This document shows positions 34,860 through 44,472 of a stretch of 64,000 nt of DNA, piece after piece. The position numbers were made by a program, and so were the translations under genes. This DNA comes from Arctic95D-9 sp035967665 (GTDB lineage: Bacteria > Verrucomicrobiota > Verrucomicrobiia > Verrucomicrobiales > DEV007). How positions within the stretch are numbered: the stretch's first letter is position 1; each line of letters begins with the position of its first letter. The stretch is from positions 47,097 to 111,096 of the forward strand of contig JAYWLB010000040.1 of NCBI GenBank assembly GCA_035967665.1, written 5' to 3'. The notes under the pieces were generated by a model that saw only the letters and a list, made by a program, of their open reading frames with translations, did no database searches and was not told the origin of the DNA.

Positions 34860-36044
34860 ATGATAAAAAAGCTCCTTCCCTTACTCCTTCTCGCCCCGCT
34901 GTCCTTCGCTGCCGAACCGCTCGTCTACGAAGGTGAAGGCGACGGCCCCGGCGCGGGCAGACATATCGTCTTCATTGCAAACGACCACGAGTATCGTTCC
35001 GAGGAAACCTGCCCGGCTTTGGCGCGAATCCTGGCAAAACACCACGGATTCCGCTGCACGGTCCTTTTCGGGATCGATGAAGACGGTTTCATTCAGGCGG
35101 GCGACGCTCCTATTCCGGGACTCGAAACACTGAAGGATGCGGACTTACTTGTCTTCTTTACCCGTTTCATGAACCTGCCGGATGAACAGGCGGACCAACT
35201 CGTCGATTACTTTGAGCGCGGCGGTCCGGTCGTCGGTCTGCGCACTTCGACTCACTGTTTCAACAAGCAGGAGGGCAAGTGGGCGAAGCTCAATTTTGAC
35301 TACGAAGGCGAAGACTACCGCGGCGGTCTCGGCGAGCAGATTTTCGGCAACACCTGGCACAAAGAGCGTGGCCAGAGCCACTACGGTGACAACCACATCA
35401 TGGGTAGTCGCATCTCTGCCGTCGAAGCCTCGAAGGATCACCCCATTCTGAGCGGTGTGAAACCGATCCATGCCTTCACAGGTGCCTACAAGTCACAGCC
35501 GCCCGCAGGATCGACTCTGCTCGTGGATGTGCGGGTGCTCAACACTTTCGAACCGAGTCTCGATTTTCATCCCGACAAAGAAGTCGTCAGCGCCGCTTGG
35601 ACCCGGGATCACTACGTGGCGCCATCAGGCGAAAAGAAAGAGGCTCGCGTGGTTTACGCCTCCTTCGGTGGATCCGAGGATTTGCTGGATGAGAATTGCC
35701 GTCGTTTTCTCGTCAATGCCTGCTTCTGGGCCGGTGGCCGGGAGGCGCAAATCACGGAAGATCTCGAAGTGGATCTCGTCGGTGGTTTTCATCCGGGACC
35801 GAACATGACCGGCGTTTTTTATCGCGCCGGGGTCAAGCCTGCCGACCTTGCCGGCTGGGACAGTCAGGTGATGCCGGTTGGTGCTCTCATGGGTGGGCTC
35901 GATGAGAAACCGAACGCGTGGATGGGTGCCCGGATCGACCGGGTGTTGCAACCGCGTCCGGAACTGGTGAAATGGCTCGAGGAGAATCAGGACGGGTTTG
36001 ATCGAAGCCTCTACCAGCCAACGGCAGCGAAGCCGGGAAAATAA
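34860..36044 (+). CDS. secreted ThuA-like protein
   Basis: A 394-residue exported protein. The start at 34860 gives the signal peptide MIKKLLPLLLLAPLSFA; a longer frame from 34719 runs through repeat DNA and is rejected. The body matches the ThuA-like branch of the class I glutamine-amidotransferase fold: HIVFIANDHEYRSEET at the N-terminus, DLLVFFTRF, the loop GGPVVGLRTSTHCF, GDNHIMGSRIS, HPILSGV, ARVVYASFGG and RRFLVNACFWAGG. ThuA proteins are linked to sugar (trehalose) use and are very common in PVC bacteria beside sulfatases, as here: the sulfatase gene converges on it, with 4 bp between stops. The reaction is not proven. Confidence 0.88.
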   Translation: MIKKLLPLLLLAPLSFAAEPLVYEGEGDGPGAGRHIVFIANDHEYRSEETCPALARILAKHHGFRCTVLFGIDEDGFIQAGDAPIPGLETLKDADLLVFFTRFMNLPDEQADQLVDYFERGGPVVGLRTSTHCFNKQEGKWAKLNFDYEGEDYRGGLGEQIFGNTWHKERGQSHYGDNHIMGSRISAVEASKDHPILSGVKPIHAFTGAYKSQPPAGSTLLVDVRVLNTFEPSLDFHPDKEVVSAAWTRDHYVAPSGEKKEARVVYASFGGSEDLLDENCRRFLVNACFWAGGREAQITEDLEVDLVGGFHPGPNMTGVFYRAGVKPADLAGWDSQVMPVGALMGGLDEKPNAWMGARIDRVLQPRPELVKWLEENQDGFDRSLYQPTAAKPGK

Positions 36045-36048
36045 TCCA

Positions 36049-37845
36049 TCAGTTTTCGAGACGCAGTACCTCCACAAAATAGGCGCCGCGTTCCTTTCCG
36101 GTTTGATCATCGGTGAGCCAGGTCTGCAGCAGCGCAGGACCAGCCGGTAAGTCGATTTCTATTTTCGCGGTGACGTCTCCGGGCTCAAGTGGAATGCTTT
36201 TCTCCGTTTCACCGATACGCAGGCGGGCTGTCTTCGCTCCGATCGCGGCCGGTTCATCTTCGGGGAAACGGCGAAGCGTGAATTGATAGCGACCGGAAAC
36301 CCGCACTTCCACGGCCCAGAATCCATTGAGAAACCGGTCTTCTTCGGCGAGTTGGGGCTTTTTCCAGATCACCCGGCCGTCGACCGGATGCCAGTCGCGA
36401 ACGGTGAAGCTCGTGGGATTTTCTTCGTCTGCGCCCAGCGTGAAGCGCGTATACGCTGCGCCGTGGGACAGGGCACTGTTCCACCAGGCTCGATATTCCG
36501 AATCGAGCCGGGACACGACCTCAGGGTGCTTCGCAGCGACGTTGTCTTCTTGTCCCGGATCGCGGATGATGTCATACAGCTCACCGTTGACGAGACGCCA
36601 GCGTTCCGTGAGGACGGCGCGTCGGGGATACTTCTGCTTCGCCTTGATTTCCGGCGTCCACATTTCCGGTTGATCGGCATGACGGGCCACGAAAACGGTT
36701 CGCGGTTCCGGCCACGAGGAAACATCGCCTTTCAGCAGCGGAAGGAGACTGCGCCCGTCAAAGGCGATCGGATCGGGGATGTCGAGATTGCAAAGATCGA
36801 TCAGTGTCGGCAACCAGTCGTGATGGGTGCTTAGCGCATCAATAGTGAGTCCCGCTTCGAGGTGCCCCGGCCATCTCACGAAACAGGCGACGCGATGGCC
36901 ACCTTCGTAGACATCCCCTTTGGCACCGCGCATCCCGGCGTTGAAGCCTTCGTGCCCCTCGATGAGACGCGCTCCGCCGGCCGATCCATTGTCTCCCATG
37001 AAAACGACGATCGTATTCCCGTCGATCTGTTTCTGCTCCAGTGAGGCAAAAAGCCTCCCGAGGTTCTCGTCGAAATTTTCGACCATCCCGTAAAATTCAG
37101 CACGGTCCTCCGGCATGCCCATGGCACGGAACCGGTCGGAATACGCGTCGTCGACGGTGAAGGGGCCATGCATGGCGTTGAGCGGTAAATAGGCGAAGAA
37201 CGGACGTTCCCTGTCGTCGTCGCCGATGAATCGCAGGAGTTCATCGAAAAAGACATCGGTGCAGTAACCTTCGAATTTTTCCGCGACGCCGTTTCGAAAA
37301 TAGGTGTCGTCGAAATAGTTGTTTCCCGCCGGATTTCCGATTTCATCCACGCCTCCGGCCCGATGACAAACAACGTCGTCGAACCCGCGAAAGCGCGGCG
37401 CAAAAGGAAAAGTATCGCCGAGATGCCACTTACCGAACATGCCCGTCCGGTAGCCGGAGGCACCGAACACTTCAGCCATGGTGGTTTCGTCAGGATTAAG
37501 AAGTTGTCGTCCCTCCGTCACCGTCCAGGCTCCGACACGCAGGGAGTGACGTCCGGTCATGAGCGCAGCGCGGGTCGGCGTGCAGACGGGATCGACGTGG
37601 TAGTCGTCAAGCCGCACACTTTCGCTGTGCATCCGGTCGAGATGCGGCGTTTCCAGCCAGGGATTTCCGTGGCAGGCCATGTCACCGTATCCCTGGTCGT
37701 CTGTCAGGATGACAATCACATTCGGGGACTGCGCCGGATCGGGCGCAGCATCAGCAAATCCGGGACCCCGGACAGCCGCGACCACAAACAGCAGCGACGG
37801 AATCAAGAGTATCGATGAAAAAGCGGGAGTCCGGTGGGAAATCAT
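36049..37845 (-). CDS. secreted sulfatase (arylsulfatase family)
   Basis: A 598-residue exported sulfatase. The start at 37845 begins a signal peptide (to about residue 34); the frame stays open upstream to 38016 but that part is encoded by repeat D and is rejected. Metal-binding Asp pair: VILTDDQGYGD (D49, D50). The formylglycine site is Cys88 in CTPTRAALMTGR, a cysteine-type C-x-P-x-R site that needs an FGE-type enzyme for maturation. Further family motifs are GMFGKWHLG, AYLPLNAMHGPF, FMGDNGS and AKGDVYEGGHR. A C-terminal beta-sandwich extension (about 470-598) follows. Such enzymes strip sulfate from algal or animal polysaccharides; the substrate class is not visible. It converges on the ThuA gene and is divergent from the beta-helix gene. 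Confidence 0.93.
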   Translation of the reverse strand: MISHRTPAFSSILLIPSLLFVVAAVRGPGFADAAPDPAQSPNVIVILTDDQGYGDMACHGNPWLETPHLDRMHSESVRLDDYHVDPVCTPTRAALMTGRHSLRVGAWTVTEGRQLLNPDETTMAEVFGASGYRTGMFGKWHLGDTFPFAPRFRGFDDVVCHRAGGVDEIGNPAGNNYFDDTYFRNGVAEKFEGYCTDVFFDELLRFIGDDDRERPFFAYLPLNAMHGPFTVDDAYSDRFRAMGMPEDRAEFYGMVENFDENLGRLFASLEQKQIDGNTIVVFMGDNGSAGGARLIEGHEGFNAGMRGAKGDVYEGGHRVACFVRWPGHLEAGLTIDALSTHHDWLPTLIDLCNLDIPDPIAFDGRSLLPLLKGDVSSWPEPRTVFVARHADQPEMWTPEIKAKQKYPRRAVLTERWRLVNGELYDIIRDPGQEDNVAAKHPEVVSRLDSEYRAWWNSALSHGAAYTRFTLGADEENPTSFTVRDWHPVDGRVIWKKPQLAEEDRFLNGFWAVEVRVSGRYQFTLRRFPEDEPAAIGAKTARLRIGETEKSIPLEPGDVTAKIEIDLPAGPALLQTWLTDDQTGKERGAYFVEVLRLEN

Positions 37846-37945
37846 GGGTGGTGAACACCCTGCAAATGTCGTTTTCGCTGAGAGGTTAACGGAAAATACG
37901 AATGTTTCCGGAGGCGAGACTGGATCGGTTAATCGTATGTTCCGG

Positions 37946-37980
37946 CAACGGCCCGACATTTCCTGAGAGTAGAAACACAT
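37946..37980. repeat. dispersed repeat, short copy D
   Basis: CCCGACATTTCCTGAGAGTA at 37951 followed by GAAACACAT is a diverged core of the family seen at 24961, 32370, 34542 and 41084. Together with the palindrome at 38019 it accounts for much of the 362-bp sulfatase/beta-helix gap. Confidence 0.6.
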
Positions 37981-38018
37981 CCAGTGCTCAGGGTGGCAAC
38001 TGAGATTCTCCGACAACT

Positions 38019-38051
38019 CAACAGGGTCAGGTCGATGACGATACCCTCTTG
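38019..38051. repeat. palindromic element, second copy
   Basis: CAACAGGGT (38019-38027) and ACCCTCTTG (38043-38051), one mismatch from perfect, same 15-nt spacer as at 31475. It lies 157 bp upstream of the beta-helix start. Confidence 0.65.
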
Positions 38052-38207
38052 AGTCACTGCCCCGTGCGAGGTGACTCCATGACTGAAATTACCGAAATCC
38101 GCCATCCCGCGAAGATGGCTATCCGTTAGTTGCAGGTTTTTCGTCAACGGGTTAAAAACTCCCCTGAGCCTGTCATGAACACATCTACGCCGAGTTTGGG
38201 AACTATC

Positions 38208-39566
38208 ATGTCAATGCGACGCCGTATCGGTTTCGGAGCTGCTCTGATGACGACGGCTTTGCTTTTCGCTTTTCTCAACACGGGTGCTTTCGCTGCCGAA
38301 CTCAAACCGGGCGGCGGTGACGACACCGCCGCGATCCAGAAGGCCGCTGACGCGGGCGGGGCGCTGCATTTCAGCGGCACCTACCGGATCACAAAGCCGA
38401 TCACGATCGATCTTGCGAAGGCCGGTTTCACTTCGTTTCTCGGAGACGGCACCGCGCGCATTATCATGGCCGGGAGCGGACCGGCGTTCCGCTTTGTCGG
38501 CACGCACGACGGGACAGCTTCACCAGACACGGTGGACGACGAGGTTCTTGCAAAAGAGCGCATGCCGATTGTCGACGGACTCGAGATCATCGGAGAGAAC
38601 GCGGAAGCGGACGGGATCGAGGCGATGGGCACCCTGCAGCTCACGATCACGCGCTCGCGGTTCAGCAAACTCCGGCACGGGGTTCGACTCGTGAAGCGAA
38701 ACCGCAACGTCATTATTTCTCACTGCCACATTTACGACAACAGCGGGATCGGGATCTTTTTTGACAAGGTAAATCTCCACCAGACAAACATCACGGGCTG
38801 CCACATCAGCTACTGCAACGGTGGAGGGATCGTGACGCGTGGCGGCCACGTCTGCAACGTCCATATCGCCGGCTGCGACCTCGAGTCTAACATGTCACCC
38901 GATTCCCCGCCGACGGCGAATGTGGAGATCGACAATCGCGGCGGGACGACCGCGGAAGTCGCCATCACCGGTTGCACAATTCAGCACACTCACCTCGCAC
39001 CGGACTCGGCCAACATCCGCGTGATTGGTCCCGGCAAAGACTACAAAGCCGGCACCCCCGAAGCGAAGGCAACCGAATGGGGCCACATCACGATCTCGGC
39101 GAACATTCTCAGCGACGTCGACACGAACATCCACCTCCTCCACGCCCGCGGCGTCGTCATCACGGGGAACACCTTTTGGGAGGGGTTTGATCAGGATGTG
39201 CTCGTCGAATCGTGCCGCAACGTCGTCATGACCGGCAACCAGTTCGAGCGCAACCCCGGCTATGAGAACGGGCGAACCGAATTCCCGAACCAGGGCATCG
39301 TCTTTCGCGACAGTGTCGACTGCACGCTCAGTGCTCTACACATCACCGGCGTCCACCATCAGCCCGCCGCACTCATTCTCGAGCGGTGCCGCCGCTTCCA
39401 CGTGAGCGATTGCACGATCCTCGACTGCGACAATGCCGGCCTACTCCTGCGCGATGTCACACAGAGCCGAATCCACGGAAACTTCATCCGCGACGACCGC
39501 GTCGGAAAACCTCCTTTCCAACCCGTCATCATCGAAGGCGGCGAGGACAACCGCATCGGGGAATAA
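38208..39566 (+). CDS. secreted right-handed parallel beta-helix protein
   Basis: A 452-residue exported protein. The ATG at 38208 is preferred over 38130 and 38175 because the decayed copy at 32131-32369 conserves this ATG but not the one at 38175. Signal peptide: MSMRRRIGFGAALMTTALLF to about AFAAE. The mature part opens with the pectate-lyase-like lid (GGGDDTAAIQKAADAGGALH), then continues as short beta-helix rungs rich in Asn and Gly (VIISHCHIYDNSGIGIF, NITGCHISYCNGGGIV, VVITGNTFWEGFDQDVLVES, VVMTGNQFERN). This superfamily contains polysaccharide lyases and glycosidases; the specific activity cannot be read. It is followed 58 bp later by the alpha/alpha-toroid gene, so the two may work together on one glycan. 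Confidence 0.85.
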   Translation: MSMRRRIGFGAALMTTALLFAFLNTGAFAAELKPGGGDDTAAIQKAADAGGALHFSGTYRITKPITIDLAKAGFTSFLGDGTARIIMAGSGPAFRFVGTHDGTASPDTVDDEVLAKERMPIVDGLEIIGENAEADGIEAMGTLQLTITRSRFSKLRHGVRLVKRNRNVIISHCHIYDNSGIGIFFDKVNLHQTNITGCHISYCNGGGIVTRGGHVCNVHIAGCDLESNMSPDSPPTANVEIDNRGGTTAEVAITGCTIQHTHLAPDSANIRVIGPGKDYKAGTPEAKATEWGHITISANILSDVDTNIHLLHARGVVITGNTFWEGFDQDVLVESCRNVVMTGNQFERNPGYENGRTEFPNQGIVFRDSVDCTLSALHITGVHHQPAALILERCRRFHVSDCTILDCDNAGLLLRDVTQSRIHGNFIRDDRVGKPPFQPVIIEGGEDNRIGE

Positions 39567-39624
39567 CCTGGGATCGCCCTGTTTTCGCCCGGCCTGCCAC
39601 TTTCAACCAAACTCATTCAGGACC

Positions 39625-40977
39625 ATGAATCGAACAACCCCGACACCGAAACTGAAATCCTCACACTTACCCGAAGATGCGTTTTCGAGCGCCTTGAAAG
39701 AAGTCACTCGCGTCCGTGATCGGCGCGCCTTCGTGCGAACCCTCGGAATCGGTGCAGTGTCCTTTGCCGCCCCCCGTGGTTTTGCCGCAGAAGATGATCC
39801 AACTCAACCGGCCAAATCGGAGACCGCGGAAATTGATTCGATTTGCGAGAGGATCTTCGACTATCTGTTGGAATGTCAGGATTTCACACCGGGCGAATAT
39901 TACGGATCCTTCTGGAGCGAAAAAGGATATCACGGTCCGCTCCTCGACTACGATGCAGGAGGGAGCCATCACCATCGAACCGCCGGGAGCGGTGGACTCG
40001 CGCTGTGGCTCCTTGGCCTGAAGCGGGACGATGCGGAACTCAAGCACCGCGCCGAGCTCGCCTTCGATTGGCTCGCAGCACGACAGCGACCCAGTGGCGG
40101 TTTTCTCGAGATCCAGAACAATGAGGTGCCGAGTGACTGGGAGTACACGGGGCTGGAAGAAGCCTCGACGATTTCAACGGGCTTCGCCGCGCACGGGATG
40201 GGTCACGCGCTGCTCCTCGGCCTCCCGCCAAAGAAACTCTACAGCGAATGCATGCAAAAGGCAGGCCACTGGCAGCTGTCGATCGAATGGCCTCCGGGCT
40301 CGGGCGTTTTTCCTCATCATCAGCGTTCACCCCACGACACGCTCAACGCCAACCTCCATGCAGCGGAGACGTTGATGGCCGGCTACCGGGCTTCGAGAAA
40401 CATCTTCAAACGACCGCTGAACATTTTTTACTCAGGCGCGAAGCGCAGCGTCCTTCACACTCTGACCTGTCAGATGCCGAACGGCTGCTTCCCTTATCGC
40501 ACCAACGGTGGGGTCACGATCAACTACACTTCTCTCGTCGTCTGGTGCCTTCTGAACATTCTCGATCTACTCGACAAACCGATACGGCCCGGCCTTGGCA
40601 ACAGCATCGACCTGAAAGCATCAGCGGCACAGTTCAACGCCTTTGCACCGACCGCCGATCTCGAAGCGGCGTTGACGAAGGCGACGTCTTTCCTCCGTTC
40701 GTGCATCGATCCCGACGGCAATCTGCTCTGGGAGGAAAACGAGACATCCACCGCGAAATACAACATGTGGACCTACGCGATTACCTACAACGTGCTGAGG
40801 CGCGTCGGGGGCGATGAGAATACGGAAGCGGCGTCGAGGTTGCTGAAAGTCATCCTCAGCAAACGAACGAAGTCCGGACTCCTTCCGATGCGCGACCGCG
40901 GCGAGGAAGTCACCGAGTGCGCTTTCATGCAGGCCGACATGCTCCTCTTTCTCCTCCCATTTTCAGATGTGGTTTGA
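39625..40977 (+). CDS. Tat-exported alpha/alpha-toroid protein, probably glycan-acting
   Basis: A 450-residue protein starting at 39625 with AGGA just upstream; the frame stays open to 39433 but that overlaps the beta-helix gene. A likely Tat leader, RDRRAFVRTLGIGAVSFAAP, lies about 30 residues in, an unusually long n-region. The rest is helical with repeated 'GGLALWLL', 'FDWLAARQRPSGGFLE', 'GFAAHGMGHALLLG', 'MPNGCFPYRT' and 'GLLPMRDRGEEVTECAFMQA' segments, the pattern of (alpha/alpha)6-toroid sugar hydrolases, lyases and terpenoid-cyclase-like folds. I cannot place it in a family. It is downstream of the beta-helix protein on the same strand. Confidence 0.65.
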   Translation: MNRTTPTPKLKSSHLPEDAFSSALKEVTRVRDRRAFVRTLGIGAVSFAAPRGFAAEDDPTQPAKSETAEIDSICERIFDYLLECQDFTPGEYYGSFWSEKGYHGPLLDYDAGGSHHHRTAGSGGLALWLLGLKRDDAELKHRAELAFDWLAARQRPSGGFLEIQNNEVPSDWEYTGLEEASTISTGFAAHGMGHALLLGLPPKKLYSECMQKAGHWQLSIEWPPGSGVFPHHQRSPHDTLNANLHAAETLMAGYRASRNIFKRPLNIFYSGAKRSVLHTLTCQMPNGCFPYRTNGGVTINYTSLVVWCLLNILDLLDKPIRPGLGNSIDLKASAAQFNAFAPTADLEAALTKATSFLRSCIDPDGNLLWEENETSTAKYNMWTYAITYNVLRRVGGDENTEAASRLLKVILSKRTKSGLLPMRDRGEEVTECAFMQADMLLFLLPFSDVV

Positions 40978-41083
40978 GCCCACACCCGAGGCAACTGGAG
41001 TGATCTGTTCGTCTTTGATATTGAAGATTTGCCGCTTCGCTCAAGGTGATGAGAGAGCGTTGCCGGCAAGAGTTCGCAAACCT

Positions 41084-41128
41084 AATCACGGGATCAGGCG
41101 ACATTTCCTGAGAGTAGACCCGAGCTAC
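41084..41128. repeat. dispersed repeat, short copy E
   Basis: AATCACGGGATCAGGCGACA then TTTCCTGAGAGTAGACCCGA and GCTAC: the core of the family, between the alpha/alpha-toroid gene and the small gene at 41179. Confidence 0.75.
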
Positions 41129-41178
41129 CTTACCGAAAACCGGAGGGACAAGCGCAGCAAAGCCGTTTAGATTGCGGG

Positions 41179-41589
41179 ATGGAGTGCCTCACACTGTCCC
41201 CCTCTCCTCAAGCCCGTTTCACGGGAGCGCTGCCGCCTGACGATGCGGCCATCCCGGAAGTTTTGAAGGAGATTGCCTCGACCGCAGGGAATGGCGCCCG
41301 GGTGCTCGGGAAAGAGGACGACTGTCTTTGGGTAACCGGCGGTTCCTCCTTCAAGAAGATTGACCTCACGAAATGTCGAAAGGTTCGGTTGGTAAACAGG
41401 ACTCCGGCAAGAGGGCCGGGATTCATCTCAATCATGGCGGCAAACAAAACAGGCAAAGGCCATTCAGTGATCCTGGACTATGATCGGCACACTGAGGAAC
41501 TCTTTGATGAGGCGAAGAGACTTGCGGAGGAAATAGGATGCTTCCTCGGCTACCAAGTCGAAATTGCCTACGATGGTGCGGATTGTTGA
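41179..41589 (+). CDS. small cytoplasmic protein of unknown function
   Basis: A 136-residue protein without signal peptide or membrane segment, family not recognised. The N-terminal half holds VLKEIASTAGNGARVLGKED and DLTKCRKVRLVNR; the C-terminal helix (EELFDEAKRLAEEIGCFLGYQ) is followed by VEIAYDGADC. It has three or four cysteines. The reading frame has regular codon use for this genome, which supports coding, but the start (ATG at 41179) has only a weak upstream site. It lies just after repeat copy E. It may be an orphan or recently acquired. Confidence 0.45.
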   Translation: MECLTLSPSPQARFTGALPPDDAAIPEVLKEIASTAGNGARVLGKEDDCLWVTGGSSFKKIDLTKCRKVRLVNRTPARGPGFISIMAANKTGKGHSVILDYDRHTEELFDEAKRLAEEIGCFLGYQVEIAYDGADC

Positions 41590-41773
41590 TGAGTAGGCGG
41601 CGTCCCTTCCCGTTGAAAAGGGGGCAGTCAAAAGTATTGATTCGTCCGCGTTCCAGAGCAAGCCCTACACTTGGAATCAAACGTTCCCGGCTTCTGGTTT
41701 TAAGGGACAGCCTGAAAAGCCGGGGAAACAGGCCGAAATCAGACGGCAGTTCTCAAAAGATTCCCCGCAGTTC

Positions 41774-44227
41774 TTACTGCACGTACATCTTAGCAAACCT
41801 CAAGGGCACGTGGAAGGTGTCGTCCTCAATTCCGAGCGGTGAGAAGGAGCTCGCTTCCTCTCCTTCGGTCCCGGCCCGTTTCCGGTAGAGATTGAAATAC
41901 CACGGCAGACTCGTTCCTTTGCCCGAGGCGATGGCATCCGCCTTTGATTGAAACGGCCGGCTTCCCACGATCTGGTGGAGTGGATCCTCCTCGGAGGCGG
42001 TCACCGGCAGCTTGAGCTCTGCCGACCAGAAGTCCTCACCGACGTGGGTCGCGACCCCGGCCTGCGCTGACCAGTCATACCAGTTTGCTTTTGAGACGCC
42101 GCGATCCAGATCGACGAGGGCACCGGCAGGATTGATGGTGATTTGATAGTAGGAATGTTTATCGGTTTCGATGAGCAGATCGAGATGTTCCCCCTGCCAG
42201 ATTGCGGGGTCGTTGTTCTCGCGGGAACCGATCACAGGCGCCTCGCCTTTCGGCAAATCACAGTGAATCCCGAAGTAGAGGTGATCGTCCATCCAGCGGA
42301 CATGAAACCGGGTCGGCAGTTCCGGCTTTTTCGCAGAATGCAGTTCTTTCAAAGGACGGGGGACGTTGTAGGCGGTCCAGAAAGGATCGTCCAGTTTGCC
42401 GTCCAGCGTGAGGGTGTCACGAACCTCGCGCCACTTGTCTTTGCCCATGTCGATAATGCGGTATTCCGGGAGCCCTTCGGGGCGCTTCACATCCATCTGC
42501 GTGGATCGGGCGCGCAGGGGAATGAGGAACTCATCGACGAGGGCGATGCGCCGGCCATAGACACTTTCAGGGGAAGCGGCAGCCTTCGCTTTCTCAAACA
42601 GATCGAGTGCTGTCCGACAGACTTCGGCATCGGCGGCGAGGCGTGCGTATTCCCGTTCGCAATACTCGATGAAGACCTTCATCGGGGCGGCGGCAGGACC
42701 GTAGAAGTTTCCGTAGTATTCTGCGAGAAGGACATCCACATCCTGATCCGCATCCCACCAGAACCGGGAGATCGTGTAGGGGTTGAGATGCGCCATGCCG
42801 GGATGATGCAACCCGCCCTTACCGCTGGATAACCAGACATCCTCGCGCCAGACATCGTCGTGACTGTCCCGGATGCCCCGCGCGGCGACATGCGCCCAAT
42901 ACTGAGGACGGAAAGCACCGCGATTCGTGAGCGGGGTGTAATTCAGCGTCACGGAGAGAGGGTTGTTGGACTTGGCGAGCCACTGACTCCGCAACTCCGT
43001 CGTTTCCCGGTGAAACGCATCATCCATCTCACGGATGGGGCGTCCGTTTGTGATCTGCACCCAGACGTTGTCGGGAAATTTGTCTATTGTCAGGGGAGGG
43101 AGCCGGTAGGTGCTGTAGGCGCCGCAAAACACCTTCCGGTCCGGATGGGTCTTCGCCAGTTCATTGGCGACGCGGACCACAAAATCCCACACGTAGTCAG
43201 AAGACATCCCCGAGGGTCCCCGGTCGAGTGTCATCTGCGGCCGACAGCGATCGCATTGGCAATGAGTGAATCCATCATGCGGCATCACCGAAATGATGGG
43301 GGCGTCGTAGTGGTCGAAATTGAGCCGGGAAAAGGCGACCATCTCCTTGAAGAAGCCCTCCGAGGAGAGACAGGCGTTCGCTGTTTTACTAACGGTGTCA
43401 CGCTCTCCGTTCGGCTTCTGCACATAGTATTCCGGATGAGCAGCCCGTTGTTCGGGGTGCTCGGTCAGGTGTCGCTGCCCGTGGTGTAAAATGCCATACT
43501 GATTGTTCGCACCGATGCGAAGATACCAGAGGGCATCCTCCACCTCCTGAGAACTGAGCAAAGGGCGACTGATCGAGCGCACTTCAAATTCTGGCTCCAC
43601 GGTCCGGTCCACTTCTGGCAGGGCAATGCTCGTCGTTTCCGGAAGGATCTCTCCCAGCTCACCCGGCATGTACCAGCGCACACCGAGATCACGGAGAAAG
43701 GCATAGACCGCGTTCAGCGAACCCCGGTGATCGAATGTCCAGATGTCCAACTGCTTGTTGTAGTCCCGGAAAAGTGAAGATCCGATGGGGCTTTTCCACG
43801 GGTGACCCGCGAGCTCCTCCCAGGCCGACTCGCGGTTCCTCGTCCAGTCGTTGCGACTCCGTGCCCAGGGTTCACGGGGTTGAAAATCGAGGTCCTTACC
43901 CATCAGAGCGAGCCAGTTGGGACCGGAAACGATGCGGAAGGCGTCCCGCATCAATCCCTCCCCCGTCACTCCGGCAGCATCCGCTGCTTCGCTTTCGCCT
44001 ACGAAAATGGCGTTCGAGATTTCCGCGGTCGGCTCGCTCACGATTTCAAGCCGGGCCCCGCTGATTTTTTCGAGGTAGCCCTGCAGTTCCGCTGCCCCCA
44101 ACCGGGCGGATCGGGTCGGTTCTTTGGCGATGACGATTTCAGCCTTCGGCTCTCCGTTTTCGATCAACCAGGTATCCGCGAAGAGCGGAGTGACGAACAG
44201 CGCGAGCAGCAGAACGATTAACTTCAT
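41774..44227 (-). CDS. secreted DUF4838 protein, glycoside-hydrolase-like
   Basis: An 817-residue exported protein: signal peptide MKLIVLLLALFVTPLFADT. The N-terminal region (about 25-130) resembles the alpha-glucuronidase N-terminal / GH-associated fold with PTRSARLGAAELQGYLEKIS. The middle is DUF4838, a TIM-barrel-like domain (SRPLLSSQEVEDALWYLRIG, VMPHDGFTHCQCDRCRP, RKVFCGAYSTYRLPP, VWQ-type motif VWVQITNGRP). The C-terminal 220 residues (TLDGKLDDPFWTAYNVP, VRWMDDHLYFGIHCD, LLIETDKHSYYQITINP) form a CBM9-like carbohydrate-binding module. DUF4838 proteins are assigned by context to polysaccharide breakdown in Bacteroidetes and PVC bacteria. Length is typical. No partner gene overlaps it. 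Confidence 0.85.
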   Translation of the reverse strand: MKLIVLLLALFVTPLFADTWLIENGEPKAEIVIAKEPTRSARLGAAELQGYLEKISGARLEIVSEPTAEISNAIFVGESEAADAAGVTGEGLMRDAFRIVSGPNWLALMGKDLDFQPREPWARSRNDWTRNRESAWEELAGHPWKSPIGSSLFRDYNKQLDIWTFDHRGSLNAVYAFLRDLGVRWYMPGELGEILPETTSIALPEVDRTVEPEFEVRSISRPLLSSQEVEDALWYLRIGANNQYGILHHGQRHLTEHPEQRAAHPEYYVQKPNGERDTVSKTANACLSSEGFFKEMVAFSRLNFDHYDAPIISVMPHDGFTHCQCDRCRPQMTLDRGPSGMSSDYVWDFVVRVANELAKTHPDRKVFCGAYSTYRLPPLTIDKFPDNVWVQITNGRPIREMDDAFHRETTELRSQWLAKSNNPLSVTLNYTPLTNRGAFRPQYWAHVAARGIRDSHDDVWREDVWLSSGKGGLHHPGMAHLNPYTISRFWWDADQDVDVLLAEYYGNFYGPAAAPMKVFIEYCEREYARLAADAEVCRTALDLFEKAKAAASPESVYGRRIALVDEFLIPLRARSTQMDVKRPEGLPEYRIIDMGKDKWREVRDTLTLDGKLDDPFWTAYNVPRPLKELHSAKKPELPTRFHVRWMDDHLYFGIHCDLPKGEAPVIGSRENNDPAIWQGEHLDLLIETDKHSYYQITINPAGALVDLDRGVSKANWYDWSAQAGVATHVGEDFWSAELKLPVTASEEDPLHQIVGSRPFQSKADAIASGKGTSLPWYFNLYRKRAGTEGEEASSFSPLGIEDDTFHVPLRFAKMYVQ

Positions 44228-44472
44228 AGGTTAACATTATACTAATAGAACATCCCTTTTGATTCCGTCTTCGCGTCACACGACATGATTTAAGGGAAAG
44301 GCAATAGAAGAGCCTATCCCCGAAGACCCTCGTTTCCCGGACGATCGGGGGACGATCCCGACATCGCTACCTGTGCCGTTTGGCAAAAGGCACCTACCTT
44401 CACGATTCCCGGGCGTAAGGTGGATGGACTTCCAGCTTTGCGGGTCTGTCCCTCTGTTTGAGATGGTGCGGT

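Noticed and set aside
37846..38016. N-terminal extension of the sulfatase
   Set aside because: It reads through repeat D and has no signal-peptide character; the ATG at 37845 starts a signal peptide.
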